56,389 nucleotides of DNA from an uncultured beta proteobacterium (GCA_903889565.1 CAISYC010000051.1:1-56389); one strand, 5' to 3'; counted from the stretch's first letter, positions 41,010 through 52,345 are shown. Program-made: numbers and translations. Notes: generated by a model not told the origin, from the sequence alone.

Positions 41010-42110
41010 TCAGATCTTGATGCCGAGCAGCTTTGCCGCATTGCCGCCGAGGATCGCGATCTTCTGTTTGTCCGACAGCGTGGCGGTGCCCATGATGTGA
41101 TCGACCGGATGCTCGTTCCATGGAATCGGCGAGTCGGTGCCGATGACGATCTGGCTTGATCCTACCTGCGCGACGATATGGCGCAGCGCTTCAGAGGTGA
41201 ACACCAGAGAATCGAAGTAGAGCTGGTTCAGGTACTCGGTCGGTTTTTTCTTCAGTACGATGTCCGGATTGCAGCCCTGCGGCGACACGAAGCAGCCGTG
41301 ATCCGAACGCGGCGCGTACGACGGCAGGTAGCCGCCGCCGTGCGCGGCGCAAACCTTGAGCTGCGGAAACTTGTCGAGCACGCCCTCGAAGATCAGGTGT
41401 TGCAGCGCGATCGTGGTGTCGAGCGGATTGCCGATCACGTTCGACAGCCAGCCGTTGCCCTTGTAGCGGCTGGCGAGTTGCGGCGGGCTCAGCGGATGGA
41501 TGAACAGCGTCACGTTCAGATCCTCGGCCTTCGCCCACACCGGATGGAATTGCGGCTCGGAGAAATCGACGCCGGCGACACTGCCGCCGATGGCGGCACC
41601 CTTGAGGCCGTATTTCTTCACGCCGTCTTCAAGCTGTTTGACCGCGAGATCCGGATATTGCAGCGCGATCGTGGCGAAGGCGGCGAGGCGGTCGGGTTTT
41701 TTCGCGCACAGTTCGGCGAGCTTTTCGTTCTGGATCTGGCAGACCTTTTCAACCAGATCGCGTTCCTTGCGATACCACCACGGGTTGACGCTGAGCACCT
41801 GCATGTCCACACCCTGCGCGTCCATCATGGCGAGGCGCTCGTCGAGCACGATGTCGAATTCCTTCGAGCCCTTGACCGGCGGGTAGATGTCTTTCGCTTC
41901 CGCGGCCGGCAGCAGGGCGAGCGCCTCGGGGATCAGGCAGTGCGCATGCACGTCGATGGTTTTGACGCGCTTGCCCTTGACCATTACCGGCAGGCGCGAT
42001 TTGGCTTTTGCCTGCGCGCGCGCCGGCGCGGCATCCAGAATGCTGCAGCCGGTGAAGATCACGCCGGCCATGGCGGCGGCGTTCTGCATGAACTTTCTGC
42101 GATTCGGCAT
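41010..42110 (-). CDS. Exported amidohydrolase, ACMSD-like (COG2159)
   Basis: 366 residues. The N-terminus NRRKFMQNAAAMAGVIFTGCSIL is Tat-like (RRKFMQ). KTIDVHAHCLIP supplies the HxH metal ligands, VCAAHGGGYLPSY a His, and IVIGTDSPIPWNEHPVDHI the Asp. These are the marks of decarboxylase/hydrolases related to ACMSD. Substrate unknown; aromatic acids are likely from relatives. AGGAG upstream supports the ATG. Confidence 0.9.
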   Translation of the reverse strand: MPNRRKFMQNAAAMAGVIFTGCSILDAAPARAQAKAKSRLPVMVKGKRVKTIDVHAHCLIPEALALLPAAEAKDIYPPVKGSKEFDIVLDERLAMMDAQGVDMQVLSVNPWWYRKERDLVEKVCQIQNEKLAELCAKKPDRLAAFATIALQYPDLAVKQLEDGVKKYGLKGAAIGGSVAGVDFSEPQFHPVWAKAEDLNVTLFIHPLSPPQLASRYKGNGWLSNVIGNPLDTTIALQHLIFEGVLDKFPQLKVCAAHGGGYLPSYAPRSDHGCFVSPQGCNPDIVLKKKPTEYLNQLYFDSLVFTSEALRHIVAQVGSSQIVIGTDSPIPWNEHPVDHIMGTATLSDKQKIAILGGNAAKLLGIKI

Positions 42111-42239
42111 TACTTTCTCCTCGGATGAACTGCGGTGGCGCGGCCCTGAGCGGGCCGTCGGGTTGTTGTTTCTGCGGGATATTATTGCACACGCTTACCC
42201 TAACCGCAGTCGGCCGCAGGTGAAATGAATCGGCTGTAT

Positions 42240-42253
42240 TTGATATCGATCAA
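42240..42253. promoter_or_regulatory. Perfect FNR/ANR consensus box
   Basis: TTGATATCGATCAA matches TTGAT-N4-ATCAA exactly. It is 67 bases from the ATG of the OB-fold gene (42313) and on the other side 130 bases from the amidohydrolase start. A class II start site would be near 42288. Confidence 0.7.
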
Positions 42254-42312
42254 GTTTGAGCAGCGGCGCTGCTGTTACGCTGGCAACATTGATCCGGGAG
42301 AGGCTTGCCATC

Positions 42313-43023
42313 ATGAAAATACTTATTGCAATCGGTATGACGCTGGTAACCGCGCTGGCCTGCGCGGTCGACAAGCCCGCGGCGCCGGCGCCGTCGGGCG
42401 AGGTGGTCAAGGGCTCGGTGCTCGAGGTGAAGGATGTCGAGAGCTACACCTATTTACGTCTGAAGACCAAGAACGGAGAAACCTGGGCCGCAGTCGGTAA
42501 AACGCCGGTGCAGCAGGGCAGCGAAGTGACGCTCGAAAACGTGACGGTGATGACCAATTTCGAGAGCAAGACGCTGAAGAAAACCTTTCCGACGATTTTG
42601 TTCGCTAATCTGGCCGGCAAGGGCGCCAATGCGAGCTACGCCGGCAACGAAGTGGCGGCGGCGCACGCCGGTCTGACCAAGTCGGTCGATGCCGGCGACA
42701 TACGCGTCGACAAGGCGAAGGGGGCCAACGCGCGCACGATTGCCGAAATTGTCGGCAAGGCCGCCGAACTGAAAGACAAACCGGTGCTGGTGCGCGGCAA
42801 GGTGGTCAAGTTCAACGCCGAGATCATGGGCAAGAACTGGGTGCACCTGCGCGACGGCAGCGGTTCGGCCGCCGACGGCTCGAACGATCTGCTGGTGACC
42901 ACCGCGGGCACGGCCAAGGTCGGCGATGTGGTGACGGCGCAGGGCGTGGTGCATACCAACGCCGATTTCGGCTCCGGCTATACCTATAAGGTATTGGTCG
43001 AGGAAGCAACGCTGCAGCCTTGA
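42313..43023 (+). CDS. Exported protein with two OB-fold-like (NrfJ-like) domains
   Basis: 236 residues from ATG 42313. Signal peptide to about residue 18. Domain 1 (about 28-118) has GSVLEVKDVESYTYLRLKT, GETWAAVG and FESKTLKKTF, the NrfJ-like block; domain 2 (about 140-236) repeats the fold with VLVRGKVVKFNAEIMGKNWVHLRDGS. These OB-like proteins act in the periplasm in respiratory or stress contexts, exact role unknown. A perfect FNR box lies upstream, so it is probably induced at low oxygen. Confidence 0.84.
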   Translation: MKILIAIGMTLVTALACAVDKPAAPAPSGEVVKGSVLEVKDVESYTYLRLKTKNGETWAAVGKTPVQQGSEVTLENVTVMTNFESKTLKKTFPTILFANLAGKGANASYAGNEVAAAHAGLTKSVDAGDIRVDKAKGANARTIAEIVGKAAELKDKPVLVRGKVVKFNAEIMGKNWVHLRDGSGSAADGSNDLLVTTAGTAKVGDVVTAQGVVHTNADFGSGYTYKVLVEEATLQP

Positions 43024-43041
43024 ACGCGGCCGGATAAAAAA

Positions 43042-43061
43042 ACGGGCGCCGCGGCGCCCGT
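43042..43061. terminator. Bidirectional terminator between the OB-fold gene and the cbb operon
   Basis: ACGGGCGCCG-CGGCGCCCGT is a 20-base perfect palindrome with AAAAAA before and TTTATTATT after, so it can terminate on both strands: the OB-fold gene (plus) and cbbA (minus). Confidence 0.8.
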
Positions 43062-43085
43062 TTATTATTGGACGGAGATGCCTGC

Positions 43086-44108
43086 TTAAACGCGCGGCAG
43101 CGGCGCCGGTTTGATTTTCGATGCCCAGCCGGCGGTGCCGAAGGCTTCGTAGCGCGCAATGCAGATGTCGCGCGCGGCCAGCATTGCATCCTTCAGGTAC
43201 TTGCGCGGATCGAATTCCGACGGGTCCTTGCGCATGGCGCGGCGGATCGCGCCGGTCATGGCGAGACGGATGTCGGTGTCGATGTTGATCTTGCGCACGC
43301 CGTGGCGGATGCCTTCCTGGATTTCCTCGACCGGCACGCCGTAGGTTTCTTTCAATGCGCCGCCGTTTTCGCGGATGATCGTCAGCCACTCCTGCGGCAC
43401 CGACGACGAGCCGTGCATGACGAGGTGCGTATTCGGAATGCGCGCGTGAATTTCCTTGATGCGGCCGATGGCGAGAATGTCGCCGGTCGGCTTGCGGCTG
43501 AACTTGTAGGCGCCGTGCGAGGTGCCGATGGCGATGGCCAGCGCATCTACCTTGGTCTTGGCGACGAAGTCGGCGGCCTGATCGGGATCGGTCAGCATCT
43601 GGTCGTGCGTCAGCTTGCCTTCGGCGCCGGAACCGTCTTCCTCGCCGGCCATGCCCGATTCGAGCGAGCCCAGACAACCCAGTTCGCCTTCGACCGATAC
43701 GCCGACGGCGTGCGCCATCTCGACGACCTTGCGCGTGACTTCGACGTTGTATTCATAGGTGGTCGGCGTCTTGGCGTCTTCGCCGAGCGAGCCATCCATC
43801 ATCACGCTGGTGAAACCGGAGCGGATCGAGCGCATGCACACCGACGGGCTGGCGCCATGGTCCTGATGCATGCAGACCGGAATGTCCGGATACATTTCGA
43901 CCGCCGCCTCGACCATTTTGCGCATGAACGGCTCGCCGGCATATTTGCGCGCGCCGGCGGAGGCCTGCAGGATCACCGGGCTGTCGGTCTTTTCCGCCGC
44001 CTGCATGATCGCCTGGATCTGCTCCAAGTCGTTGACGTTGAAGGCGGGCACGCCGTAGTTGTGTTCGGCGGCGTGGTCGAGCAGCTGCCGCAGGGTGATC
44101 ATTGCCAT
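43086..44108 (-). CDS. cbbA: Class II fructose-1,6-bisphosphate aldolase, Calvin-cycle type
   Basis: 340 residues. [22 protein letters not shown] at the N-terminus, the Zn-site [16 protein letters not shown], and the later [10 protein letters not shown] block are class II features of the Calvin-cycle subtype. It joins dihydroxyacetone phosphate to aldehydes in the regeneration of RuBP. Last gene of the cbbLSXFPA operon, 39 bases after cbbP, and followed by a terminator. GGAG upstream. Confidence 0.95.
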   Translation of the reverse strand: MAMITLRQLLDHAAEHNYGVPAFNVNDLEQIQAIMQAAEKTDSPVILQASAGARKYAGEPFMRKMVEAAVEMYPDIPVCMHQDHGASPSVCMRSIRSGFTSVMMDGSLGEDAKTPTTYEYNVEVTRKVVEMAHAVGVSVEGELGCLGSLESGMAGEEDGSGAEGKLTHDQMLTDPDQAADFVAKTKVDALAIAIGTSHGAYKFSRKPTGDILAIGRIKEIHARIPNTHLVMHGSSSVPQEWLTIIRENGGALKETYGVPVEEIQEGIRHGVRKINIDTDIRLAMTGAIRRAMRKDPSEFDPRKYLKDAMLAARDICIARYEAFGTAGWASKIKPAPLPRV

Positions 44109-44147
44109 GGAAGTCTCCGGAGGAAGGTAAGCGGGAAGACTGCTAAT

Positions 44148-45020
44148 TTACAACGCCCGCTTGCGGCGATCAATGAGGCGCAGGATCATCGGCGTAAAAA
44201 TAAGCTGCATCGCCAGTTCCATCTTGCCGCCGGGCACCACCAGCGTATTGGCGCGCGACATGAAGGAATCGTGCAACATGCTCAGCAGGTAGGGAAAGTC
44301 AATCCCGCGCGGGTCGGCGAAGCGAATCACCACGATGCTTTCGTCGGCGGTCGGAATGGTGCGCGCAATGAACGGATTTGACGTATCCACCACCGGAACG
44401 CGCTGAAAATTGATGTGCGTGCGCATGAATTGCGGGCAAATGTAGTGAATATAGTCGGGCATGCGGCGCAGGATGACGTCGGTCACCGCCGCCGTCGAGT
44501 AGCCGCGGGTGTTGCGGTCGCGGTGCAGTTTCTGGATCCATTCGAGGTTGATCACGGGCACCACCCCGATCAGGAGGTCGGCAAAGCGCGCGACATCGAC
44601 ACTGTCGGTCTTGATGCCGCCGTGCAGGCCTTCGTAGAACAGCAGTTCGGACGGAGGCAGATCCTCCCAGGCGGTGAAGGTACCGGGCTCCTGCCGGTAG
44701 GGGGCGGCCTCCTCCTCGTTGTGCAGGTATTTGCGGAATTTGCCGGCGCCGGTTTCCGAATAGTTGCGGAAAGTCTGTTCGAGTTCGGCAAACAGGTTGG
44801 ATTCCTCGCTGAAATGGCTGAAATGGTGGTTGCCGGCGCGCGCGGCCTCCTCCATCGCCACTTTCATCCCCTGACGGTCGTAGCGGTGAAAGCTGTCGCC
44901 CTCGATGATGGCGGCGTTGACGCCTTCGCGGCGGAAAATGTTTTCGAAGGTCTTGGTCACCGAGGTGGTGCCGGCGCCGGACGAGCCGGTGATCGAGATG
45001 ATGGGATGTTTGGTTGACAC
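44148..45020 (-). CDS. cbbP: Phosphoribulokinase
   Basis: 290 residues. P-loop ITGSSGAGTTSVT at 9-21; the short proteobacterial (class I) PRK with LLFYEGLHGG and SFHRYDRQGM. It makes RuBP from ribulose 5-phosphate and ATP. Length matches the bacterial enzyme. Fifth in the cbb operon, 35 bases after cbbF. Confidence 0.96.
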   Translation of the reverse strand: MSTKHPIISITGSSGAGTTSVTKTFENIFRREGVNAAIIEGDSFHRYDRQGMKVAMEEAARAGNHHFSHFSEESNLFAELEQTFRNYSETGAGKFRKYLHNEEEAAPYRQEPGTFTAWEDLPPSELLFYEGLHGGIKTDSVDVARFADLLIGVVPVINLEWIQKLHRDRNTRGYSTAAVTDVILRRMPDYIHYICPQFMRTHINFQRVPVVDTSNPFIARTIPTADESIVVIRFADPRGIDFPYLLSMLHDSFMSRANTLVVPGGKMELAMQLIFTPMILRLIDRRKRAL

Positions 45021-45055
45021 GATGGTTCCTTCGCTCGGAGTGGTTGGTGCCTGCC

Positions 45056-46129
45056 TCAGTCCTGCACGGCGAACAGCCCGCGTTTGCCGAACAGCGGCGA
45101 TTTGTAGGCATCGACCGGGTTCTCGCGGTGATAGGCCTCGATGCGCGCAACCTCAGCGCTGGAGCCGAAGATGAAGCCGATGCGCTGGTGCAGGCTCGCC
45201 GGCTGCACCGTCATCAGGCGCTGCTGCCCGGTGCTGGCGAAACCGCCGGCCTGTTCGATCAGGAATGAAATCGGATTCGCTTCATACAGCAGGCGCAGGC
45301 GGCCGGGTTTGGCAGGATCCTTGGTGTCGCGCGGATACATGAACACACCGCCGCGCATCAGGATGCGGTGCGTTTCCGCGACCAGCGAGGCGATCCAGCG
45401 CATGTTGAAATCGGCGCCGCGCGGCCCCGATTTGCCGGCGAGACATTCATCGACGTAGCGTTTGACCGCCGGCTCCCAGAAGCGGCTGTTCGAGGCATTG
45501 ATGGCGAATTCGCGGGTGTCGGCCGGAATGCGCAGATTCGGGTGGCTCAATACCCATTCGCCGAGCGTCGGCTCCAGCGTGAAGGCGTGGGTGCCGTTGC
45601 CGAGCGTGAGTACCAGCATGGTCGAGGGGCCGTAGATGGCGTAGCCGGCGCAGACCTGGCGGTTGCCGGCCTGCAGAAAATCCGCCGCCGCGGCATCGAC
45701 GCCGGGTGTGGGCGCGCGCGTGATCGAGAAAATGCTGCCGACCGAGACGTTGACGTCGATGTTCGACGAACCGTCGAGCGGATCGAAGGTGAGCAGATAT
45801 TTGCCGCGCGGATATTTATTCGGAATGTGATAGGGGGCCTCCATTTCCTCGGAAACCATGCCGGCGAGGTGACCGCCCCATTCGTTGGCGCGCAGGAACA
45901 TCGCGTTGGAGAGCACGTCGAGCGTCTTCTGTTCCTCGCCCTGTACGTTGCCGGTGCCGGCGCTGCCCAAGACGCCGGCGAGGCTGCCGAAGGCGACCTT
46001 GCGCGAGATCGCCTTGCAGACCAGACCGACATCGGTAATGAGACCGTTGAGATCGCCGGTCGCCTCCGGGTGGCGGCGGCGTTCCTCGATCAGGAACTGG
46101 GTGAGTGTGCTTCTTCCTCCGGTCGGCAT
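45056..46129 (-). CDS. cbbF: Class I fructose-1,6-bisphosphatase
   Basis: 357 residues. [24 protein letters not shown] is the metal-site signature, and RYVDECL and [32 protein letters not shown] are family blocks. It removes the 1-phosphate in Calvin-cycle regeneration. The ATG follows CbbX by 11 bases. Length is normal. Confidence 0.96.
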   Translation of the reverse strand: MPTGGRSTLTQFLIEERRRHPEATGDLNGLITDVGLVCKAISRKVAFGSLAGVLGSAGTGNVQGEEQKTLDVLSNAMFLRANEWGGHLAGMVSEEMEAPYHIPNKYPRGKYLLTFDPLDGSSNIDVNVSVGSIFSITRAPTPGVDAAAADFLQAGNRQVCAGYAIYGPSTMLVLTLGNGTHAFTLEPTLGEWVLSHPNLRIPADTREFAINASNSRFWEPAVKRYVDECLAGKSGPRGADFNMRWIASLVAETHRILMRGGVFMYPRDTKDPAKPGRLRLLYEANPISFLIEQAGGFASTGQQRLMTVQPASLHQRIGFIFGSSAEVARIEAYHRENPVDAYKSPLFGKRGLFAVQD

Positions 46130-46140
46130 CGCTATTCCTC

Positions 46141-47028
46141 TCAGTGACTGGCGCCGCTGTTGAAGACGCGGCTGGCCAGAATGTCGGCGGCCTGCAGGGT
46201 GGTGAGTTGTTCGCGCGTCAGCGCGTGATCGGCTTCGAGCACGCGGGTCGCATGACGCAGGCGGATGCGGTCGAGCGCGTTGCGGATCGAGCGCGCGTTG
46301 GCAAAATGCGGCTGCTGGCGGCGCAGATGAATGTAATGCGCGAACGCGGCGCGCGCGTCGTCGTCGAAGTGATAGTTAAGGCGCTCGAGCATGAGATCGG
46401 CGATCTGCATCAGTTCGCCCTCGCTGTAATCCGGGAAGTCGATGTTGTGCGCGATGCGCGAGGCCATGCCCGGATTGCTGCTGAAGAAAGTGTCCATGCG
46501 ATCCTTGTAACCGGCGAGGATCACCACCAGATCGTCGCGGTGGTTTTCCATCGCCTGCAGCAGGATCTCGATCGCCTCCTGGCCGTAGTCGCGCTCGTTT
46601 TCCGGGCGATAGAGGTAATAGGCCTCGTCGATGAAGAGCACCCCGCCCATCGCCTTCTTGATGATCTCTTTGGTTTTCGGCGCGGTGTGGCCGATGAACT
46701 GGCCAACCAGATCGTCGCGGGTGACAGCAACCAGATGGCCTTTGCGCACGTAACCCAGTTGCTTCAATACCTCGGCCATGCGCATCGCCACCGTGGTCTT
46801 GCCGGTGCCCGGGTTGCCGGTGAAGCACATGTGCAGCGACGGCGGTTGCGATTGCAGGCCCTCCAGCTGGCGCAGCTTGTCCACCAGCAGAAGTGCAGCG
46901 ATGTCGGCGATGCGGCGCTTGACCGGCGTGAGGCCGATCAATTCGGCGTTGAGCTTGTCGAGCACCGTGCGCACGCCCGAGCCCTCCCACAGGGCCTTCG
47001 GCGTTGTTGCCGGGGTCGGATTGTCCAC
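46141..47028 (-). CDS. cbbX: CbbX, red-type RuBisCO activase
   Basis: 295 residues. AAA+ ATPase: Walker [14 protein letters not shown], Walker [14 protein letters not shown], sensor [15 protein letters not shown] and the arginine finger region. CbbX pulls on the RuBisCO large-subunit C-terminus to release inhibitory sugars. It lies directly after cbbS, as in other red-type operons. Length is typical. Confidence 0.96.
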   Translation of the reverse strand: MDNPTPATTPKALWEGSGVRTVLDKLNAELIGLTPVKRRIADIAALLLVDKLRQLEGLQSQPPSLHMCFTGNPGTGKTTVAMRMAEVLKQLGYVRKGHLVAVTRDDLVGQFIGHTAPKTKEIIKKAMGGVLFIDEAYYLYRPENERDYGQEAIEILLQAMENHRDDLVVILAGYKDRMDTFFSSNPGMASRIAHNIDFPDYSEGELMQIADLMLERLNYHFDDDARAAFAHYIHLRRQQPHFANARSIRNALDRIRLRHATRVLEADHALTREQLTTLQAADILASRVFNSGASH

Positions 47029-47043
47029 GACGTCGCCGGCGCG

Positions 47044-47463
47044 TCAGTAGCGCTCGCCCTCGGCGTGCGCCTGCACCGCGTAGCTCTCGATGCTGTAGCG
47101 GATGGTGCGGCCCGGCTCCTCGCTACGGATCAGGCGGAAACCCGGTTCCTTCGCGGGGCGGTTGATGATGAACGAGAGCACCACCGACTCGGTGCCATGG
47201 GTGGAGTCGAATGCGGTGACGCGGATGTAATGCTGCGGAAACGTTTTGCGGCAGGCGGTGACCTCGAGCATGATGCCGGCGGCGTCGCGCACGTCGAACA
47301 TCGGCATGCCGAACATGTCCCAATAAGTGTTGCGCGGGTGCGGGTCGTCGGTGTACTCGATGCCGATCGCCCAGCCCTTGTCGAGGCAGTATTCGACCTG
47401 CTTGCCGATTTGTTCGTCGCTCAGATCCGGCAGAAACGAGAAGGTGCCCTGGGTGATTCGCAT
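47044..47463 (-). CDS. cbbS: RuBisCO small subunit, red type
   Basis: 139 residues. ITQGTFSFLPDLSDEQIGKQVEYCL and YWDMFGMPMFDV are small-subunit blocks; the extended C-terminus (EEPGRTIRYSIESYAVQAHAEG) is the red-type tail that replaces the beta-hairpin of green-type proteins. Second in the operon, 29 bases after cbbL. Confidence 0.96.
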   Translation of the reverse strand: MRITQGTFSFLPDLSDEQIGKQVEYCLDKGWAIGIEYTDDPHPRNTYWDMFGMPMFDVRDAAGIMLEVTACRKTFPQHYIRVTAFDSTHGTESVVLSFIINRPAKEPGFRLIRSEEPGRTIRYSIESYAVQAHAEGERY

Positions 47464-47492
47464 GATGGCCTCTTTGATTGAATGGGTGGTTG

Positions 47493-49010
<1,518 letters not shown>

Positions 49011-49036
49011 TTATTGAGGCCAATATACCCAGCGTC

Positions 49037-49085
49037 TGAAATTTAAAAAAATGAAATTATTTTTGTTTGATATATGTTTTTGATA
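49037..49085. promoter_or_regulatory. cbb promoter/CbbR binding region
   Basis: AT-rich stretch in the 137-base gap between divergent cbbL and cbbR. TGA-headed elements recur at 49037 (TGAAATTT), 49052 (TGAAATTA), 49068 (TGATATAT) and 49081 (TGATAATA), spaced 13-16 bases, compatible with the multiple half-sites of a CbbR tetramer. The region should serve both promoters. Confidence 0.6.
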
Positions 49086-49096
49086 ATATCGTTGCC

Positions 49097-50086
49097 ATGC
49101 CGCTTTCGCGCAACGCGACCTTCCGCCAGCTGCTGGCCTTCCACACCGTGGCGAGGCTGGGCAGCGTGTCGCGCGCGGCGGCGGAAATGAATCTCACCCA
49201 GCCGGCGGTGTCGATCCAGATCGGCATCCTCGAAGAGTCGGCGGGCATAGCGCTGCTGCAGCGCACGGGCCGCGGCATCCGTCTCACCGAGGCCGGCGAA
49301 CTCCTGGCCGGTTATGCCGCGCGCATCCTCGATCTGTGGCGCGAGGCCGGCGAGGAAATGGCGTCGCACCGCAACGTGTTTACCGGCACCCTGCGCGTCG
49401 GCGCGGTGAGCACCGCCGAATACATGCTGCCGCCGCTGCTGGTGACCTTTGCCAACGAACACCCCAAGGTCAAGGTCAAGCTGCAGGTCGGCAATCGCGA
49501 CGAGATCATGCGCGCGCTGACCGGGCAGGCGATCGACATCGCGATCATGGGGCGACCGCCGGCCGAACTGAAAACCATCTCGGCGGCGTTCGCCAAGCAC
49601 CCGATGGCATTTATCGCCGCGCCGGGGCATCCGCTGATGACGCAGCCGCGGCTCAATCTTGCGGCACTCGCCAACGTCAACATGCTGGTGCGCGAACGCG
49701 GCTCCGGCACGCGCGCCACCGTCGAGCGGCTGTTTCGCGATCTGGGTGTGCATCTGCGCGTCGGTTCCGAATTGTCGAGCAACGAGGCGATCAAGCAGAT
49801 GTGCGCGGCCGGTTTCGGCATCGGTTTTCTGTCGCTGCACACCTGCGTGCTCGAACTCGCCGCCGGGCTGCTGAAGCTCTTGCCGATGGCCAACAATCCG
49901 ATCGAGCGCGACTGGTATGTGATGCATCTGGCCACGCAGCAGATTCCGCAGGTGGCGGTGGCCTTCGAGCAGTTTCTGTGCACGCGCGGGCAGGCGCGCA
50001 TCAACGCCGAACTCGAGCAGCATCCGCCGCTGGCGGCGCCGCGCGCGCGGACGAGGCGCGCCGGCGTTCGTCGAAAAGCCGCCTGA
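49097..50086 (+). CDS. cbbR: LysR-type regulator of the cbb operon
   Basis: 329 residues from ATG 49097. N-terminal LysR HTH (about residues 18-45, with AAAEMNLTQPAVS) and a C-terminal effector domain (ERGSGTRATVERLF, AGFGIGFLSLH). CbbR activates cbb transcription and senses metabolites such as RuBP or NADPH. It is divergent from cbbL. The frame starts ten codons earlier at 49067, inside the promoter, so the later Met is preferred. The C-terminal 20 residues are Arg/Ala-rich. Confidence 0.94.
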   Translation: MPLSRNATFRQLLAFHTVARLGSVSRAAAEMNLTQPAVSIQIGILEESAGIALLQRTGRGIRLTEAGELLAGYAARILDLWREAGEEMASHRNVFTGTLRVGAVSTAEYMLPPLLVTFANEHPKVKVKLQVGNRDEIMRALTGQAIDIAIMGRPPAELKTISAAFAKHPMAFIAAPGHPLMTQPRLNLAALANVNMLVRERGSGTRATVERLFRDLGVHLRVGSELSSNEAIKQMCAAGFGIGFLSLHTCVLELAAGLLKLLPMANNPIERDWYVMHLATQQIPQVAVAFEQFLCTRGQARINAELEQHPPLAAPRARTRRAGVRRKAA

Positions 50087-50203
50087 CCCGTTACGCGCGC
50101 GTGCCTTGACGGCGCCACCGGCGAAGAGGAAGCTTCCCGGCGAGAAGAGGCCACAAGGCCCGTTCATCAACGCCTGCGTAGCGCGGGTATCGGGAGGATC
50201 ACC

Positions 50204-51169
50204 ATGGTTGCACGCCGCACCTTTATCAAGGCTGCATCGCTGACGGCATTCGCCGCCGGCACTGCGGCATTGTCGATTCTGCAAAGTCATGCCCAGCAGG
50301 CGCCGAATTCGACCGGCGACGGTGCGGCGAAACTGAAGTCGCCGCCGAACGCCTGCGATTGTCATCACCATATATACGATGCGGACCGTTTCCCGCTGGC
50401 GCCCACGCCCGGCCTGCCGCCGCCGACCCACGCGTCCGTGTCCGAGTACCGGTTGCTGCAGAAACGCATCGGCACTACGCGCAATGTCGTCGTGCAGCCG
50501 CGCAACTACGGCATCGACAACGCCGTCACGCTCGACGCGCTCGCACAGTTCAAGGGCAATGCGCGCGGCATCGCCGTGGTGCGCCCGACCGTCACCGACG
50601 CGGAGCTGAAACGCTTCGACGCCGCGGGCGTGCGCGGTATCCGCTTTACGATCGGCAACCCGAAAAACCGCGTCGTCGAGCCCGAGATGATCGAGCCGCT
50701 GGCCAAACGCATTGCCGACCTCGGCTGGCATATTCAATTCAACATGGAAGGCCATCAGGTCATCGAACTCGCCGACGTGCTGCGCCGCCTGCCGGTGCCG
50801 ATGGTGTTCGACCACCTCGGCAATCCGACGCTGCCTGCGGGCATCGACGATCCTTCGCACGCGATCATTCGCGGCCTGATCGACAAAGGCCGCACCTGGG
50901 TCAAGCTGTCGGGTGCCTATTCCAATTCGAAAATCGGCCCGCCCGCCTACCCGGAGGCAACGCGCACCGCGCAGGCCTTCGTGCGCGCCGCACCCGAGCG
51001 CCTGGTGTGGGGCAGCGACTGGCCGCATCCGACCGAGGCGGAAAACAACAAGCCGAATGATGCGTTGCTGTTCGATCTGCTGAGCGTGTGGGTCCCCGAC
51101 GAAGCGGTGCGCAACCGCATACTGGTGAGCAATCCGGAGGCGCTGTACGGCTTTCCGAAAACAATCTGA
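50204..51169 (+). CDS. Exported amidohydrolase, 2-pyrone-4,6-dicarboxylate lactonase-like (COG3618)
   Basis: 321 residues. Tat-like signal ARRTFIKAASLTAFAAGTAAL (residues 3-23). CDCHHHIYDADRFP holds the metal His residues, VFDHLGNPTLP and LVWGSDWPHPTEAENN the later His and Asp. The family hydrolyses lactones of aromatic degradation, but the export signal is unusual for LigI itself. GGGAGGA upstream. Followed by a propeller gene. Confidence 0.88.
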   Translation: MVARRTFIKAASLTAFAAGTAALSILQSHAQQAPNSTGDGAAKLKSPPNACDCHHHIYDADRFPLAPTPGLPPPTHASVSEYRLLQKRIGTTRNVVVQPRNYGIDNAVTLDALAQFKGNARGIAVVRPTVTDAELKRFDAAGVRGIRFTIGNPKNRVVEPEMIEPLAKRIADLGWHIQFNMEGHQVIELADVLRRLPVPMVFDHLGNPTLPAGIDDPSHAIIRGLIDKGRTWVKLSGAYSNSKIGPPAYPEATRTAQAFVRAAPERLVWGSDWPHPTEAENNKPNDALLFDLLSVWVPDEAVRNRILVSNPEALYGFPKTI

Positions 51170-51207
51170 GCGCCGATGATCATGAAAAACATGCGAGAGG
51201 AAACGCA

Positions 51208-52200
51208 ATGAAACGCAAATGGTTAAACGCCGCCATGATCGTGGCGGCCGCGCTGGGGACGGCGGCGGTGCAGCACGCCGCCGCACAAGACAATCCGTAC
51301 CGGCTCGAGGCGGGCTGGGCCAAATATCCGGCCGGCCGCAGCTGGGGCTCGACCTCAGGCGTCGATATCGATCGCAACGGCAACATCTGGGCCTTCGAAC
51401 GCTGCGGCGCGCGCGATTGCGCGGATTCGAAGCTGGCGACGATTTTCGAGTTTGATCGCAGCGGCAACGTGATCCAGTCGTTCGGCGGCGGGATGTTCGC
51501 GTTTCCGCACGGCCTGGCGCTCGATCGCGAGGGGAACGTTTACGTGACCGATGCCGAGGGCAACAACGGCAAGGGGCATGTCGTCGTCAAATTCAGTCCG
51601 CAGGGCAAGGTGCTGATGACGCTGGGCCGGCCCGGCGTGGCCGGCGTGACCAATGATCTCTTCAATCGGCCGTCGGCGGTGACAGTGGCGCCCAACGGCG
51701 ACATTTATGTCGCCGACGGTCATGGCGGCGATTCGAATGCGCGTGTGATGGTGTTTGCGAAAGACGGCAAATTCCTGCGCAGCTTCGGCCACAAGGGCAG
51801 GGGTCGCGGCGAGTTCGACGAGCTGCATGCCATCGCGCTCGATTCGCGGGGCCGCGTGTTCGTCGGTGACCGCGGCAACAGCCTGATCAAGATTTTTGAC
51901 GCCACCGGGAATCTGCTCGACGAATGGAAGCAGTTCGGCCGACCCAGCGGCATCTATATCGATGCGGCGGACACGATTTACGTCACCGATTCGCAGTCGG
52001 ATGCCAAACGCAATCCCGGGTTCCGGCGCGGCATTCGCATCGGCAGCGCGAAAGACGGCAGCGTGCGCGCGCTGATTCCGGGCGTCGGTGCGGAACCGGA
52101 CAAGGAGTCGGTGCCCGAAGGTATCGCGGCCGATCCGTCGGGCGTGATCTACGGCGCGGAGACCAGCGGGTCGAATCTGCTCAAGTATGTGAAGAAGTAA
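51208..52200 (+). CDS. Exported NHL/six-bladed beta-propeller protein
   Basis: 330 residues from ATG 51208. Signal peptide ends near QHAAAQD. Repeats: GVDIDRNGNIWAFERCG, GLALDREGNVYVTDAEGNN, AVTVAPNGDIYVADGHGG, AIALDSRGRVFVGDRGN, GIYIDAADTIYVTDSQS, GIAADPSGVIYGAETSG. It resembles the propeller of peptidyl-alpha-hydroxyglycine lyases, but activity is not shown by sequence. GAGAGG upstream. Likely in an operon with the amidohydrolase 38 bases before. Confidence 0.86.
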   Translation: MKRKWLNAAMIVAAALGTAAVQHAAAQDNPYRLEAGWAKYPAGRSWGSTSGVDIDRNGNIWAFERCGARDCADSKLATIFEFDRSGNVIQSFGGGMFAFPHGLALDREGNVYVTDAEGNNGKGHVVVKFSPQGKVLMTLGRPGVAGVTNDLFNRPSAVTVAPNGDIYVADGHGGDSNARVMVFAKDGKFLRSFGHKGRGRGEFDELHAIALDSRGRVFVGDRGNSLIKIFDATGNLLDEWKQFGRPSGIYIDAADTIYVTDSQSDAKRNPGFRRGIRIGSAKDGSVRALIPGVGAEPDKESVPEGIAADPSGVIYGAETSGSNLLKYVKK

Positions 52201-52221
52201 GCCGCCGCTGCGCGACGGCTG

Positions 52222-52345
52222 CTTGACCTCGCACTGCATCCGAATGTCCTGCACCGAGGCGACCGGTTTGCCGTCTTTCATCGCCGGGAAGAATTTCCAG
52301 TTCTTGAGCGTGTCGAGCTGCAGCCGGACGTGCTTCGCCGAAAGC
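52222..52345 (-). pseudogene. Remnant of a TonB C-terminal domain gene
   Basis: On the minus strand about 40 codons read VRLQLDTLKNWKFFPAMKDGKPV followed by ASVQDIRMQCEVK. This looks like a TonB C-terminal domain (a repeated W-x-F-x-P-A-x-x-D/N-G-K-P-V pattern). Upstream there is no start or signal, and downstream the frame runs on into the antisense of the propeller gene. Short, so it may be chance. Confidence 0.4.

Noticed and set aside
49043-51286. Minus-strand frame of about 750 codons opposite cbbR and the amidohydrolase
   Set aside because: Crosses two conserved genes on the other strand and has no recognisable protein content.
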